A DNA stretch of 64,000 nucleotides. It comes from Prevotella sp. HUN102. GTDB taxonomy: Bacteria; Bacteroidota; Bacteroidia; Bacteroidales; Bacteroidaceae. The translations under genes were made by a program, and so were the position numbers. This document shows positions 8,601 to 17,320 of this stretch, in pieces. The notes under the pieces were generated by a model, which was not told the DNA's origin, ran no database searches, and saw only the letters and a list, made by a program, of their open reading frames with translations. Position 1 is the stretch's first letter; the number at the start of each line of letters is the position of its first letter. Location: the NCBI RefSeq assembly GCF_000688375.1, contig NZ_JIAF01000004.1:1550001-1614000 (forward strand), in the 5' to 3' direction.

Positions 8601-8646
8601 TCCAAATCGTACCCCCTTCCCCAAAAAACGATTAGGGGGTACGATT
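8601..8646. repeat. Direct/inverted repeats near the left end, candidate integrase arm sites
   Basis: TCCAAATCGTACCCCCTT (8601-8618) recurs exactly and in the same orientation at 62833-62850 near the right end. AGGGGGTACGATT (8634-8646) is an inverted copy of its core. Repeats inside both ends, close to the integrase gene, are what arm-type binding sites would look like; this is an inference. Confidence 0.6.
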
Positions 8647-8744
8647 GTCGGAAAATGGCTTACTTTTGACGTGATTTGTCTATACTCTATTTATCTCATT
8701 TACAGTGATTAAAATTAGTTTTGCAATCTAAAAAAAGTGAGATT

Positions 8745-9797
8745 ATGAAAAATGAAAAGAGTACATTCAGCGTATTGTTTTACCTGAAAAAAGACAAGAT
8801 GAAAAAGAGTGGTTTAGTACCCATTCATGCCCGTATCACAATCAACGGCAAACAAACCCAATTCAATACCAAGTTAGAAGTCCTTGAAACCAACTGGAAA
8901 TCCGGCAGAGCCATAGGTAAATCAATGGAGATACAAAGGCTTAACTCCATGCTGGACGACATTAAGGCAAATATCCGTTCCCACTTCCACAACCAATTAA
9001 TGCGGGATAGCTATGTTACCCCCGAAAGCGTGAAAAATGCTCTTTTGGGAAAAGAGGAAGAAGCCAATACCATCATTTCTTTTTTCACCCAGCACAACGA
9101 CCAGTACAAGAAAAAGGTCGCAGCAGGTGAAGCGACCCCCAAAACCTACAGCCGATATGAACTGACAAAGTTACGCCTGATAGAATACATGAAAGATGAA
9201 TATCGTGTATCAGACTTACCGATACGTCAAATTAATAAGGTATTTATTGAGAACTTCTACCTATATATAATAAAGAACCACGATTGTTCACCCAATACAG
9301 CAATGAAGTTTATCCAACGTTTCCGTACAGTGGTAAACTTTGCACAAGCTACCGGATTAATTACTGCTGACCCGTTCGCTCATTACAAACTTAAATTCGA
9401 GTATATCGAAAGAGGGTATCTTGACAAGGACGAAATAAGCAGGTTATGCAATAAAGAATTTGCTTCAAAGCGATTGGAACAGGTACGGGATATTTTTATT
9501 TTTAGCTGTTATACCGGACTTTCATACGTGGATATATGCGAATTAACCCGCAGCGACATCCGTATGGCATTCGATGATAATTTGTGGATTATAAAGAAAC
9601 GTCACAAGACAAAAGTAACATCAAACATCCGTTTACTGGATATTCCGAAAGCTATCCTAAACAAATACGAGGGAAAACTTAAAAACGGTCAATTGCTACC
9701 TGTTATCAGCAATCAAAAAATGAATGATTATTTGAAAGAAATTGCAACGGTATGCGGTATTGACAAGAACGTCACATTTCATATGGCAAGGCATTGA
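8745..9797 (+). pseudogene. Integrase of the outer element, 5' part (interrupted)
   Basis: Tyrosine recombinase of the Bacteroidetes IntDOT type: an N-terminal SAM-like arm domain, a core-binding domain (about residues 100-200), then a catalytic domain with CYTGLSYVDI (no Arg at the canonical box I position, as in IntDOT). It ends abruptly after VTFHMARH with a TGA created by the junction. The HxxR of box II is kept, but the box III region and the nucleophilic Tyr are missing; they lie at 26519-26716. Start is ATG 8745; the frame open from TTG 8721 overlaps a TAGTTTTG -7-like box (8716-8723). Joined, the gene would encode about 410 residues. As it stands the protein cannot recombine DNA. Confidence 0.9.
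9780..9793 (+). repeat. Left junction repeat of the nested element
   Basis: CATATGGCAAGGCA is present here and again at 26519-26532. It encodes the HMARH box of the interrupted integrase. One copy is expected to remain after precise excision. Confidence 0.88.
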
Positions 9798-9981
9798 GAA
9801 TTTTATAAGCGTCAAATAATCAATAGATTATGTTGTTCGTTAATAAAGGGAGGTAACGATAAGGAAACCAGCAAACTTCTATACTCCACCTTATTTTGCC
9901 ATTTCAAAGAACCGCTTTTTAGTTTTGCAAAAATATTATTTTCTAAACAGAAAGACAAATATTTATCTACTTTTTTATTAG

Positions 9982-10905
9982 TTATCCATGAAAGATATCT
10001 CTCTTTAGAGGCATTTCTTTTTTTAAACGCCTCTCATCTCTATTTAAAAATTTGAAAAATGTTTTTTGATAAAATACATGATGATTTCTATGTAATAAAA
10101 AATGCTCGTTAATATTTTCCAAAAATTGGTATGTATCTAATAAAGTATGAAATTGCTTATACCCATACTTATTTTTTCCAAAGGATGAAAGAGCATCGTA
10201 AAAAATCAAGGCTAATTCTTCGTCTGACAATTGTGCTTGTAAAATATTTAAATAACGTTGAATGTCAGTATTCTCGGTTTTATCTTGAACTGCATTCCTT
10301 TCTGTCACGACAAAGTTGATCGTATTGTAAATATATCTAAAAAAATAGCCTATACTAAAATTGTGCTTTCCAACGAATGAATCAAAAAAATCTAGTATAC
10401 AGCCTTGAGCCATATCTTTCTCGGTATCCAATGAATTGCTTGACAGCCTATCCATAATAGTTTCAAAATTATCCTTGTTCTCTTCTTTTGGATAGATTGT
10501 GTAATATTCTTTCATTAATCCATAATAGTCCCATATCGTTGTAATGTTGGGGGTATTAAAGTGTTGAGCAATGTTTTTATTCACATTATCCCTAACATCA
10601 TCTAACATTAATAGGAGATTAAAATATGTCGTTTCAAAGCGAGATTGCTCTTGAGACTGTTTAGATAATTCAAACTGTTTCCGTTGTTCTCTGAATGTTA
10701 TGAATAAGAAGATAGTTGCTGTTATTGTAAAGAGTATACCAATTGTATCTGAAATAAAACTTCCAAGGTTATTCTTTAGTTGTTCAACAACATAACTATT
10801 ACTAAACACCTTTTGTGAAATACCCATATACAAAAAGTATACACATAGGAGTATGCCTGCAACTAAAAAAATAATTGCCATCCAAAACATCAAATTTTTC
10901 TTCAT
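9982..10905 (-). CDS. Putative phage abortive infection protein (putAbiC-like)
   Basis: A 307-residue membrane protein with two N-terminal helices (about residues 7-30 and 48-70) followed by a long cytoplasmic part. The segment SRFETTYFNLLLMLDDVRDNV shortly after the second helix resembles the signature of the putative abortive infection protein family (putAbiC), including the F-x-x-x-F/Y-F-x-L-L pattern. The mode of action of this family is not known to me. It is the second gene of a two-gene unit: the upstream gene's stop is one base from this ATG. The pair is A+T-rich compared with neighbouring tra genes, and it sits at the left edge of the nested element, a common spot for defence cargo. 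Confidence 0.7.
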   Translation of the reverse strand: MKKNLMFWMAIIFLVAGILLCVYFLYMGISQKVFSNSYVVEQLKNNLGSFISDTIGILFTITATIFLFITFREQRKQFELSKQSQEQSRFETTYFNLLLMLDDVRDNVNKNIAQHFNTPNITTIWDYYGLMKEYYTIYPKEENKDNFETIMDRLSSNSLDTEKDMAQGCILDFFDSFVGKHNFSIGYFFRYIYNTINFVVTERNAVQDKTENTDIQRYLNILQAQLSDEELALIFYDALSSFGKNKYGYKQFHTLLDTYQFLENINEHFLLHRNHHVFYQKTFFKFLNRDERRLKKEMPLKRDIFHG

Positions 10906-10906
10906 T

Positions 10907-11890
10907 CTAATTATCCTCTTGTATTTCCCTTATAATAAATGTTGTCAACAGATGTGCTTGCCTATTAAGCGACTCATAAGTAGGATAATTGTTTGAAGCA
11001 AGCTCAACATTGTCTGTTATATCCATAAAAGTTCCCAGTTTTTCTATGTCTTTTACTGATAACTGCCTTGCTTGCCCTTCAATTATTACTTCAAATTTAA
11101 CATCTCCATATTGCACACCTTCAATGCTAAAAACATTAGATGAATCAACACGCTGTATTCTATTAAGAAGGCTTCTGATATTAAAGAAATTATTTCTTTT
11201 AGCAGTGTAAACAATTTCTGTATTTCCCACCTCATCATTAGATATTTCATTGTTTGTCATGCGCGAAACTTTGAGATCTTCCTTGTGCACCTGTTCAAAA
11301 GTTATCTTCTTTGCCCCTCCTCCTATAGAACCAAGATGTTGATTTATAAGTCTTTGTAAAACTAATGGATTGATTTTTAAAACAAAATTGTTTTCATCAT
11401 CTTCAATAATTCGGGGGGCTAAATATCCTCTCAGTTTACTTTCCAATAAGCTATAGATACCTAGATTCCCTATTCTTTCTAAAAGCAAAAAAGCAACTTT
11501 AGAATCTTCAGGAACATAAAAAAGGAAATAGAAAGGAATAAGAAGAGCTTCATTTACACTCTTGGTATGTGTTGCTTCTCCAGTTAAAACATTAACCATA
11601 TTTTCTTCTGTTCCGTAATCACCTGTTTCAATAATTCCAGAGATATACCTTCCGTCAGTAAATAGCAAATCCCTCCCATCTCTTTTCATAATTCGAAAGA
11701 ATTTTTCTTCATCTCGATTTTGAGCAACATCTTCATTTACTGAATTATACCTTAAGGTGTTAAACAATTCGTTAATAATATCAATAATATCAAATCCATT
11801 CATAAAGTCCGAAAGCACTATTCGGTCATCCCTTTTTCCTTTTCTGTTTATCGATAATTGATAGAGGGCTAAACTAATTTTTCTTGCCAT
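10907..11890 (-). CDS. Uncharacterised partner of the putAbiC-like gene
   Basis: 327 residues, not recognised. It is soluble by inspection: no signal peptide or membrane segment, and alternating charged and beta/alpha stretches. No nuclease, NTPase or protease motif is evident. A Gly-rich HLGSIGGGAKK segment lies near residue 190. Its stop codon is separated by one base from the ATG of the membrane protein gene, so both should be translated from one mRNA. The simplest reading is a sensor or effector acting with the membrane partner in a defence module; the family is unknown to me and this is inference. Confidence 0.75.
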   Translation of the reverse strand: MARKISLALYQLSINRKGKRDDRIVLSDFMNGFDIIDIINELFNTLRYNSVNEDVAQNRDEEKFFRIMKRDGRDLLFTDGRYISGIIETGDYGTEENMVNVLTGEATHTKSVNEALLIPFYFLFYVPEDSKVAFLLLERIGNLGIYSLLESKLRGYLAPRIIEDDENNFVLKINPLVLQRLINQHLGSIGGGAKKITFEQVHKEDLKVSRMTNNEISNDEVGNTEIVYTAKRNNFFNIRSLLNRIQRVDSSNVFSIEGVQYGDVKFEVIIEGQARQLSVKDIEKLGTFMDITDNVELASNNYPTYESLNRQAHLLTTFIIREIQEDN

Positions 11891-12080
11891 AAGATGTGTC
11901 TCTTTTATTTTAAATTACTAATTGAATGTCAACAGATTCTTGAGTTATAGAATACTGTAGAAACAATTAGTCGATAAAACTATAACAATGATATACAGCA
12001 TTTTGCATGGCTCAAAGAACCTATTGCAAAGATAAGGGTATGTCGTGAGAAAAAAGAATTTTCTCTCTTAATTTTTTCGT

Positions 12081-12109
12081 AAAGCCGTCTGTTGGGACGG
12101 CTTTTTGTT
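12081..12109 (+). terminator. Terminator-like hairpin
   Basis: AAAGCCGTC pairs with GACGGCTTT over a six-base loop and is followed on the plus strand by a T-rich run. No plus-strand gene is seen directly upstream, so it may be a relic. Confidence 0.6.
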
Positions 12110-12542
12110 TTCTGTGTATTCTATTCTTATGATGAAATGCAGTCTCCGAAGACGGCGTTTTTTGTTTTCACCCTGCTTCTCTCTCTGCACATCCTCCACT
12201 TATGCCCGTGTATCATGTCCGGGATCGGTTGTTCGTTGTCAGCGGCAAAGGTAGTTCCTGGCTTCTACGGACAAAAAAAGGTCGGGTCGGCAAGCCGTTT
12301 AGACGACAATCTCCACACTTCCATTTCATTGCAGGTAGTATTCTCGCCGTAAAACCTTGTTTGTCCTAAGCCCTACCTTTTTACGCCACTGAAACGAAAA
12401 CGACCGACCTGACGGAAAAACGCATAAGAAAATGTCGGATATGCGAGAAGCAGGGAAAAAGAAAAGTTGAAACTCAAACTCCCTCTCCTCTGGAATCCGC
12501 ATAAAATCAAAAATAATCATTCAAGAAGAACAGATGAAGTAA

Positions 12543-12578
12543 AGCGGTCGGCAGATTTGCCGACCGCTCCTTTTCTTT
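12543..12578 (+). terminator. Terminator-like hairpin, relic of the ardA region
   Basis: AGCGGTCGGCA (12543-12553) pairs with TGCCGACCGCT (12558-12568), followed by CCTTTTCTTTC. A related hairpin with similar downstream sequence lies near 29997-30015 in the outer element. Confidence 0.6.
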
Positions 12579-12682
12579 CTTATGCTTCGGGCGGACAAAG
12601 CCCCCCCAATGAAAAACAGTTCGTTACTTTTGACAGTGAGTTGATACGGCTCAAAAGTAACAAAAAGCCATTGCTAAATGCC

Positions 12683-13111
12683 TCACAATAGCTTCTTGAA
12701 TTTTATCTCTGCCAATCTGTTGATTTCATCTTTGTAGGTCTCAAGATGATGCAAGATGATGTTCTCCACATAGATGCCGATAGTCATATCTCTATTCCTC
12801 ATAGACATGACTATCTCCGCCAATGTATCCTGTAGCTCTTTGGCGATATAGATGGTCTTGCGATTTTTCAGGGCGTTGCGACAGATGAAAAGCGACTCAT
12901 AATCGCCCTTATCAGCCTTTCGCCTTTCTTTTCTTGGGACTCTTGATAAATCCTTTGACATTGGTTCGTCATTTGGACGTTCCGATTCAACACACAGCTC
13001 TTCAGATTGAGAGTGTTTTATCTCACTCTCTTTTCTTTTCATGGGAATACCCTGTGAAATAAGTTCTCGGATAGCAACGGGATCTACCTTGCCGTTTTGG
13101 TTCTCTGTCAT
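12683..13111 (-). CDS. DUF3408 (TraB-like) protein, nested-element copy
   Basis: 142 residues, homologous by eye to the 156-residue DUF3408 protein at 40987-41457. Both have an N-terminal ISQG-P-KK/RK motif, a disordered charged middle, then a conserved C-terminal half beginning Y-x-x-S/Y-x-F and ending in a segment on an external loop: SMRNRDMTIGIYVENIILHHLETYKDEINRLAE. The C-terminal half resembles a ribbon-helix-helix-like DNA-binding region; members are encoded next to traA in CTns. Here the neighbouring traA/ParA gene has been lost. The minus-strand orientation toward the ardA relic matches the outer element's layout. Confidence 0.8.
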   Translation of the reverse strand: MTENQNGKVDPVAIRELISQGIPMKRKESEIKHSQSEELCVESERPNDEPMSKDLSRVPRKERRKADKGDYESLFICRNALKNRKTIYIAKELQDTLAEIVMSMRNRDMTIGIYVENIILHHLETYKDEINRLAEIKFKKLL

Positions 13112-13821
13112 ACTTCCTTAATTTTTATTGTTATACAATTCACTGTTCATTACGTTGCCAAGATATTTACCGATGGAGATGAATACATCCGTTATCGGAG
13201 ATATGTCCAATAATTGGCTTGTACCAGCAGGGCTACATCCTTTCGTTCATACCCTTTCTGTGGAGATGTTAATTAGCGTCCATCAATACAATCGTTCGAT
13301 TGTATTTGCTTTCGCACATTCCCACGTTCGAGTGAAAGAATCAAGGATATGCTCTTTGATATACACCCTCGCTCATATCGCTCATCGAAACGTGATGTTA
13401 TCGAAGACGCATCCCTCCACCGACATATTCGACAGTGCAAATATATGGCTCGGAGATGCTGTAATCAGCGTGATTTCCTTTAGTGCGTACTTGTGGCGTT
13501 AATTTGGATAGTTGTGACTTCATATGAGGTAACGGAGTTAGACATGACGCTTAGTAATTTTGCACCCAAGCGGTAAGCCGAAGCTTTCGAGACATAAAGT
13601 GCTCTTTTTTGAGTGATTCGTTTTCGTCCTTTATGGACAGACTTATTTGCATCGGGCAAATAGCAAGGTATGTTTTATGCAGCACGACTCCGTTTTTGCA
13701 GCATAAAACCCTTGCTCTTGCAGAGAGCTGAAAAAAACTCCGAAGTCGTTTTTCTTGGAGGAGAGAATGCCACATTCTGAATGCCGGTTACGCCGTGAAA
13801 CACTAAAATCCAAAGTAAGAA
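13112..13821. other. Intergenic region with candidate oriT, nested element
   Basis: No convincing gene. The 124-codon plus-strand frame at 13128-13502 has low-complexity composition and no family resemblance. The right part (13626-13755) holds the oriT-like structure listed separately. Confidence 0.5.
13655..13750 (+). other. Candidate origin of transfer (oriT) of the nested element
   Basis: GGCAAATAGCAAGGT (13655-13669) and ACTCCGAAGTCGT (starting 13737) both recur, about equally spaced, upstream of mobA in the outer element (42789 and 42874). Within it, AGCAAGG-TATG-TTTTATGC (13662-13680) can pair with GCATAAAACCCTTGCT (13701-13716). Location just upstream of mobA, dyad symmetry and conservation suggest a relaxosome site; the nick site is not known. 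Confidence 0.65.
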
Positions 13822-14238
13822 ATGAAAATGAAGAAAATTCGGAGCTCACGCTCCAAAGAGAAGACAGAAAAGCGTGTTTCGGTCAATTTCACGCCGACGG
13901 AATACGCTCATTTCCTCACGATGAAAGAGGAAAGCGGTGTGCCAAGTCTGTCACTATTCATCAAGGCAAGGGTCTTTAACGAGACTTTCCGAGTGATAAA
14001 AGTGGATCGTTCCTTGCTTGACTATTATCAAAAACAGACGACTTTGTACGGACAATTTCGCAGTGTCGGAGTGAATTACAACCAGACAGTTGTCGCTTTG
14101 AAGAGCAACTTTACTGAGAAAAAAGCCTTTGCGATGCTTGCCAAGTTGGAGAAAATGACGTTTGAATTGGCAATAATTGGAGGTGAAATCGTACAACTCA
14201 CCCGTGAGTTTCAGGAGAAATGGCAACATCGGCAATAG
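13822..14238 (+). CDS. mobA: MobA-like relaxosome accessory protein, nested-element copy
   Basis: 138 residues, clearly related to the 145-residue protein at 42907-43344: both have a basic start, an RVSVNF/SISFN beta strand followed by a short helical turn (ribbon-helix-helix type), FGEPFKVIKID/FNETFRVIKVD, YGQFRSVGVNYNQ and a C-terminal LTREFQ/ETRW. Such MobA/MobC-type proteins bind oriT DNA and help the relaxase. In intact loci the relaxase gene starts inside the end of mobA. Here the ATG at 14220 remains, but the relaxase frame is gone after a few codons. Confidence 0.85.
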   Translation: MKMKKIRSSRSKEKTEKRVSVNFTPTEYAHFLTMKEESGVPSLSLFIKARVFNETFRVIKVDRSLLDYYQKQTTLYGQFRSVGVNYNQTVVALKSNFTEKKAFAMLAKLEKMTFELAIIGGEIVQLTREFQEKWQHRQ

Positions 14239-14269
14239 CCTTTTACTGTGCATTATTATTCCTTAATGA
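14220..14269 (+). pseudogene. Deleted relaxase (mobB) start
   Basis: The ATG at 14220 overlaps the end of mobA exactly as the mobB start does in the outer element. The following codons (MATSAIAFYC) share nothing with the relaxase after the first few residues. The relaxase gene therefore seems to have been deleted between here and the terminator at 14270. Confidence 0.45.
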
Positions 14270-14309
14270 ACAAAAATCAGGCTTCCCTCTCATTTCGGGA
14301 AGCCTGATT
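14270..14309 (-). terminator. Terminator downstream of the rteC fragment
   Basis: AATCAGGCTTCCC (14275-14287) and GGGAAGCCTGATT (14297-14309) form a 13-bp perfect stem. On the minus strand it is followed by TTTTT. Confidence 0.88.
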
Positions 14310-14325
14310 AAGCATTTGAATGCAT

Positions 14326-14667
14326 TTATCGTTTCTTGTATTTTCCGCCTTTCAGGTCACTCTCAACCATTCGTTTGTTCATTTTCTCTCGGAGGTCATC
14401 AAGGAAATAGGTGCGACTGTCATCCTTGCGGTGTTTCATGTTCATATAGACGTTGTAGCAGTTCTTAATTTCTACACCCAAGATTTCAGAAAAGACATCT
14501 GCCAATTCTTCTATACCAATTTCACCATCGTTAATACAGCCATAGGTATCGAGTGCATAGAGTAGTTCGACCAAGTCTGTTGCCCTGCCTGTCCAACGGA
14601 GTTTCTTCGCAGGTCTGACTGGCAAAGCAGGAAGAAGCCCCTGCATTCGCATCCTCAACAATAGCAA
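14326..14667 (-). pseudogene. RteC C-terminal fragment
   Basis: 113 codons resembling the C-terminal half of RteC, a regulator of CTn excision. LRWTGRATDLVELLYALDTYGCINDG, EIGIEELADVFSEILGVEIKNCYNVYMNMKHRK and RTYFLDDLREKMNKRM match the layout of the RteC protein at 56184-57044 (FRWTATKIAAVELGYAI, then DRTSFLNSL). The N-terminal domain is missing or out of frame. The reading frame continues upstream without a stop past 14667 (KNISELLCVIDTEL), overlapping the adjacent 77-codon frame, which suggests a frameshift. Confidence 0.7.
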
Positions 14668-14674
14668 CTCTGTG

Positions 14675-14908
14675 TCAATAACACAGAGCAGTTCCGATAT
14701 ATTTTTTCCCCATTTCGGTTGTTATACCTATTTTTTCAACCATACCTCTTAAATGGAATCGAGTAAAGTTCAATGTGCGAAACAATGAAACAAGATTTTC
14801 TTCACTATTCCCCAACTTTATGATTTCTCTGATAAGGTCATCGGTTGCTTCCGTACTTTTATTAGAGAATAGCATCTCAAAAGATGCGTTTTTAATAAGT
14901 CTTTTCAT
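14675..14908 (-). CDS. Small unrecognised ORF upstream of the RteC fragment
   Basis: 77 codons on the same strand, ending at 14675 where the RteC-like frame already runs in another phase. KNASFEMLFSNKSTEATDDLIREIIKLGNSEENLVSLFRTL is a plausible alpha-helical protein. It may be an independent small regulator or the frameshifted upstream part of a chimeric gene. No family recognised. Confidence 0.4.
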   Translation of the reverse strand: MKRLIKNASFEMLFSNKSTEATDDLIREIIKLGNSEENLVSLFRTLNFTRFHLRGMVEKIGITTEMGKKYIGTALCY

Positions 14909-14999
14909 ATTGCCTGATGGTTTTTGCAGGCAAAGTTCTGAAGATTGTTCAGGGCAAAATAACCCTCAAACGGCAAGTAATATCCCTATTGCATAAAAC

Positions 15000-15980
15000 T
15001 CACAAAGAGTCGAGATATTGCTTGGGTTTTATTCTGTGATATTTGCGGAAAGCCTCCGTGAAGTGGCTGAGATTGGCATATCCGATTTTATAGCCTACTT
15101 CGGATACAGAGTAAAGACGAGTGGAAAGCAGTCGTTTTGCCCATTCCATCTTTTCGGATAGGGCATACTCGGCAATCGCCTTGCCGATAACCTGCTTGAA
15201 GCATTTTTGCAGTTTGGAGCTGCTCATTGCTGCTTCACGTGCCAGTTCGGGAATGCTCGGTACGTTGTTTAAACTTTGTAAAATCTGACGACGGACACGA
15301 AAGACAGCCTCCACATCGTTCAAATTCAAGTTGGAAAGAGATTTTACCTCCGAACGTTTTTCGAGTTTTTCGAGGAACATTGTCAGCAGTTCTATTGCCT
15401 TTCCGTGCAGATGGAGGGGATAGAAAGGCGCATCGCTTTTGGCTATCGCCTTGATGCCATCCAATACTTGTTGCATCGCAGGTGTGATAGTCTCGAATAG
15501 ATAAAAAGACTTGTCCGACCGGAGCAGCCGACCGATGTAGGTTTCGTGAGCCGTATCCATTTGCTCTATCCAATCCTTGTTGAAGGTCAATGTGATGTTT
15601 TCATACTGCCGTTTGGGAGCGAAAGTCCACTCCGTAGGGATATTGCTTGAGGGCATAAAGATACCGTCGAGCGTGTCCACCCCGACCGTTTTCGTGCTTG
15701 TGCCGATAATCTGCTCGTGCTTATGCTCGTTGATATAGAACATCACAGGAATCCATTTCGAGTTTTCCACCGAGCGACGCACCATTGTCATCGGTTCGTA
15801 CGATACGAAACTGATGTAGGTCAATGTGAGCCATGACAACGGGTAGTATTGCTTGAAAAAGCCGCTGCCCACTGAGGGCGGAACGGTAAAACCATCGTTC
15901 GTTACCGATGTGCCGAATTGCTCGGCAACCATCTCCATCCAATCTTCTGGCTTATTGATTGCACAAAATTCTATGGTCAT
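15000..15980 (-). CDS. AraC-family transcriptional regulator
   Basis: About 326 residues. The C-terminal 100 residues are a double helix-turn-helix of AraC/XylS type: IPELAREAAMSSSKLQKCFKQVIGKAIAEYALSEKMEWAKRLL, then SVSEVGYKIGYANLSHFTEAFRKYHRIKPKQYLDSL. The N-terminal 220 residues should bind an effector and resemble PchR-type iron/siderophore regulators, although I cannot confirm this. I prefer the start at 15980 (MTIEFC), with AGAAAGG a few bases upstream, over 16016. It faces the lipoprotein-receptor operon on the same strand and is the natural candidate to control the whole uptake cassette. Confidence 0.9.
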   Translation of the reverse strand: MTIEFCAINKPEDWMEMVAEQFGTSVTNDGFTVPPSVGSGFFKQYYPLSWLTLTYISFVSYEPMTMVRRSVENSKWIPVMFYINEHKHEQIIGTSTKTVGVDTLDGIFMPSSNIPTEWTFAPKRQYENITLTFNKDWIEQMDTAHETYIGRLLRSDKSFYLFETITPAMQQVLDGIKAIAKSDAPFYPLHLHGKAIELLTMFLEKLEKRSEVKSLSNLNLNDVEAVFRVRRQILQSLNNVPSIPELAREAAMSSSKLQKCFKQVIGKAIAEYALSEKMEWAKRLLSTRLYSVSEVGYKIGYANLSHFTEAFRKYHRIKPKQYLDSL

Positions 15981-16072
15981 ATCATTATACCTTTCTGCAA
16001 ATTTACAAATAAACAAGGATAAAAAAAGAGGATTTTCTTATATTTTTATCCTTGTTGAATCACATGCTCTAT

Positions 16073-16110
16073 AAAAAACAAGAGTATTCCTTTTTGAGGG
16101 AATACTCTTG
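16073..16110 (-). terminator. Terminator of the receptor/lipoprotein operon
   Basis: CAAGAGTATTCC (16079-16090) pairs with GGAATACTCTTG (16099-16110). On the minus strand a run of six T follows. It lies about 10 bases past the lipoprotein stop. Confidence 0.9.
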
Positions 16111-16120
16111 CGATAGGGAT

Positions 16121-17302
16121 TTACTCAAACGCGACTAAACTTGACGGTACTCCCACGGCAGTAACGACGGGTATTTGGGAGCATTCGCCCGTCTTGGTAT
16201 TGTAGGTATAGTAGCCCGTTCCGTTATTGCACGTCATACCAAAGACGATGAAATCCTTGTAGCGAGTTATGGCAAAAGAGCCATTGCTGTCGGTCATCGG
16301 CAAATCGAGTTTTTCGATGGTTTTGTTCCAAATGTCGATTTTCACGGGTTGGAAGTCTTTCTTGAGTATTCCAAATTCCGTATCCGTTACTTTCAAGCAA
16401 CTATATACAATGCCATTGCCCGCATAGTAAGACTTAATCATATACTGTCCGGTCTTTCCTATTCCCTTGATGGTCGTTTTCGACAGGTTGAACAGGTAGT
16501 CGGCGTCCCATTGGTCGCTTCCTTTGCGGATACGCAGGAAACCTTCCTTATTGGCAACGTTGAAGTTGTTGCCCGCACTGTAAAAGTAGATGTCTCCCCG
16601 CTCGTCCATAAAGGCATCGGAATGGCGGAACAATCCGACAACACTTGTGCGACTATCCTTAATGACTTCAGTCTTTTTCGTTTTAAGGTCAATAACAGCC
16701 ACCTCTGCACCCGTCCCCGGAACGGAGGTGTGGGGCGAATTGAGCTGGTTGAGGGCTACATACATCTTTCCGTCTCGAATGACGTTGCAACCGGGGTCGG
16801 GATTATTGTCCTGAACGGCATAAGGCGAGAGGTCGATTTCATCTTCTTTTTGCAACGTAGCGGTATTGATTAGCGCAATCTTTCCCCTTCCGTGCAAAGC
16901 GACATATGCCCGTTGCTCGTCGATAAAATTGATTTCTCCGGGTTGCGCCATCTGTTCAAAGGTCATCGTACCTGCTTTTAGCAATTCGCCGTGCGCCCCT
17001 CTTGTAAACTTATGTACCTTATCTCCGAATTTCCCTTCGGGCACAAGTACCGTGTTTCCTTTTGCGAAGAGATAACACCCAAAGCCAAATTCGAATGCTT
17101 TCTTGTTGTCGGTAGCTTGAGGTGTCAAATCACCGAACGTGCCGACGTAAGCACTTTTGTCCACATAATGCACAAAGGCAAAATGCTGTTGCACCTCGTT
17201 GGGCGTTGGTTTGGGGTCATCATTTTTGTCGCAGGACGTCAGCCCTATGGAGCCGACCAGCATAGCAAAAAGGGCTATGTTCTTCAATGTTGTTGTTCTC
17301 AT
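16121..17302 (-). CDS. DUF4374-type lipoprotein (XusB-like)
   Basis: 393 residues with a type II signal peptide (lipobox GLTSC, lipidated Cys near residue 25). The rest reads as repeated beta strands (AYVALHGRGKIALINTATL, EVAVIDLKTKKTEVI, FVVFGMTCNNGTGYYTYNTKTG), consistent with a beta-propeller. In Bacteroides, surface lipoproteins of this type next to a TonB receptor bind siderophores (XusB of the xus locus), so this is probably the substrate-capturing partner of the receptor encoded 18 bases upstream. The substrate cannot be read from sequence; ferric siderophore or heme-like ligands are the leading options. Confidence 0.8.
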   Translation of the reverse strand: MRTTTLKNIALFAMLVGSIGLTSCDKNDDPKPTPNEVQQHFAFVHYVDKSAYVGTFGDLTPQATDNKKAFEFGFGCYLFAKGNTVLVPEGKFGDKVHKFTRGAHGELLKAGTMTFEQMAQPGEINFIDEQRAYVALHGRGKIALINTATLQKEDEIDLSPYAVQDNNPDPGCNVIRDGKMYVALNQLNSPHTSVPGTGAEVAVIDLKTKKTEVIKDSRTSVVGLFRHSDAFMDERGDIYFYSAGNNFNVANKEGFLRIRKGSDQWDADYLFNLSKTTIKGIGKTGQYMIKSYYAGNGIVYSCLKVTDTEFGILKKDFQPVKIDIWNKTIEKLDLPMTDSNGSFAITRYKDFIVFGMTCNNGTGYYTYNTKTGECSQIPVVTAVGVPSSLVAFE

Positions 17303-17320
17303 TTTTATTTATGTTTAGAA

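Larger units (their letters stand above)
11891..12682. other. Non-coding remnant of a conjugative element
   Basis: About 790 bases with no credible gene. It contains a terminator-like hairpin (12081-12104), a stretch around 12389-12525 related to the DNA just upstream of ardA in the outer element (shared 17-mer at 12389-12405), and a hairpin at 12543-12568 followed by a block like the one downstream of the ardA cluster. It looks like an ardA region whose genes were deleted. Confidence 0.6.

Noticed and set aside
13128..13502. 124-codon plus-strand open frame in the nested element
   Set aside because: Low-complexity translation, no recognised motif; lies in the mob-tra intergenic relic.
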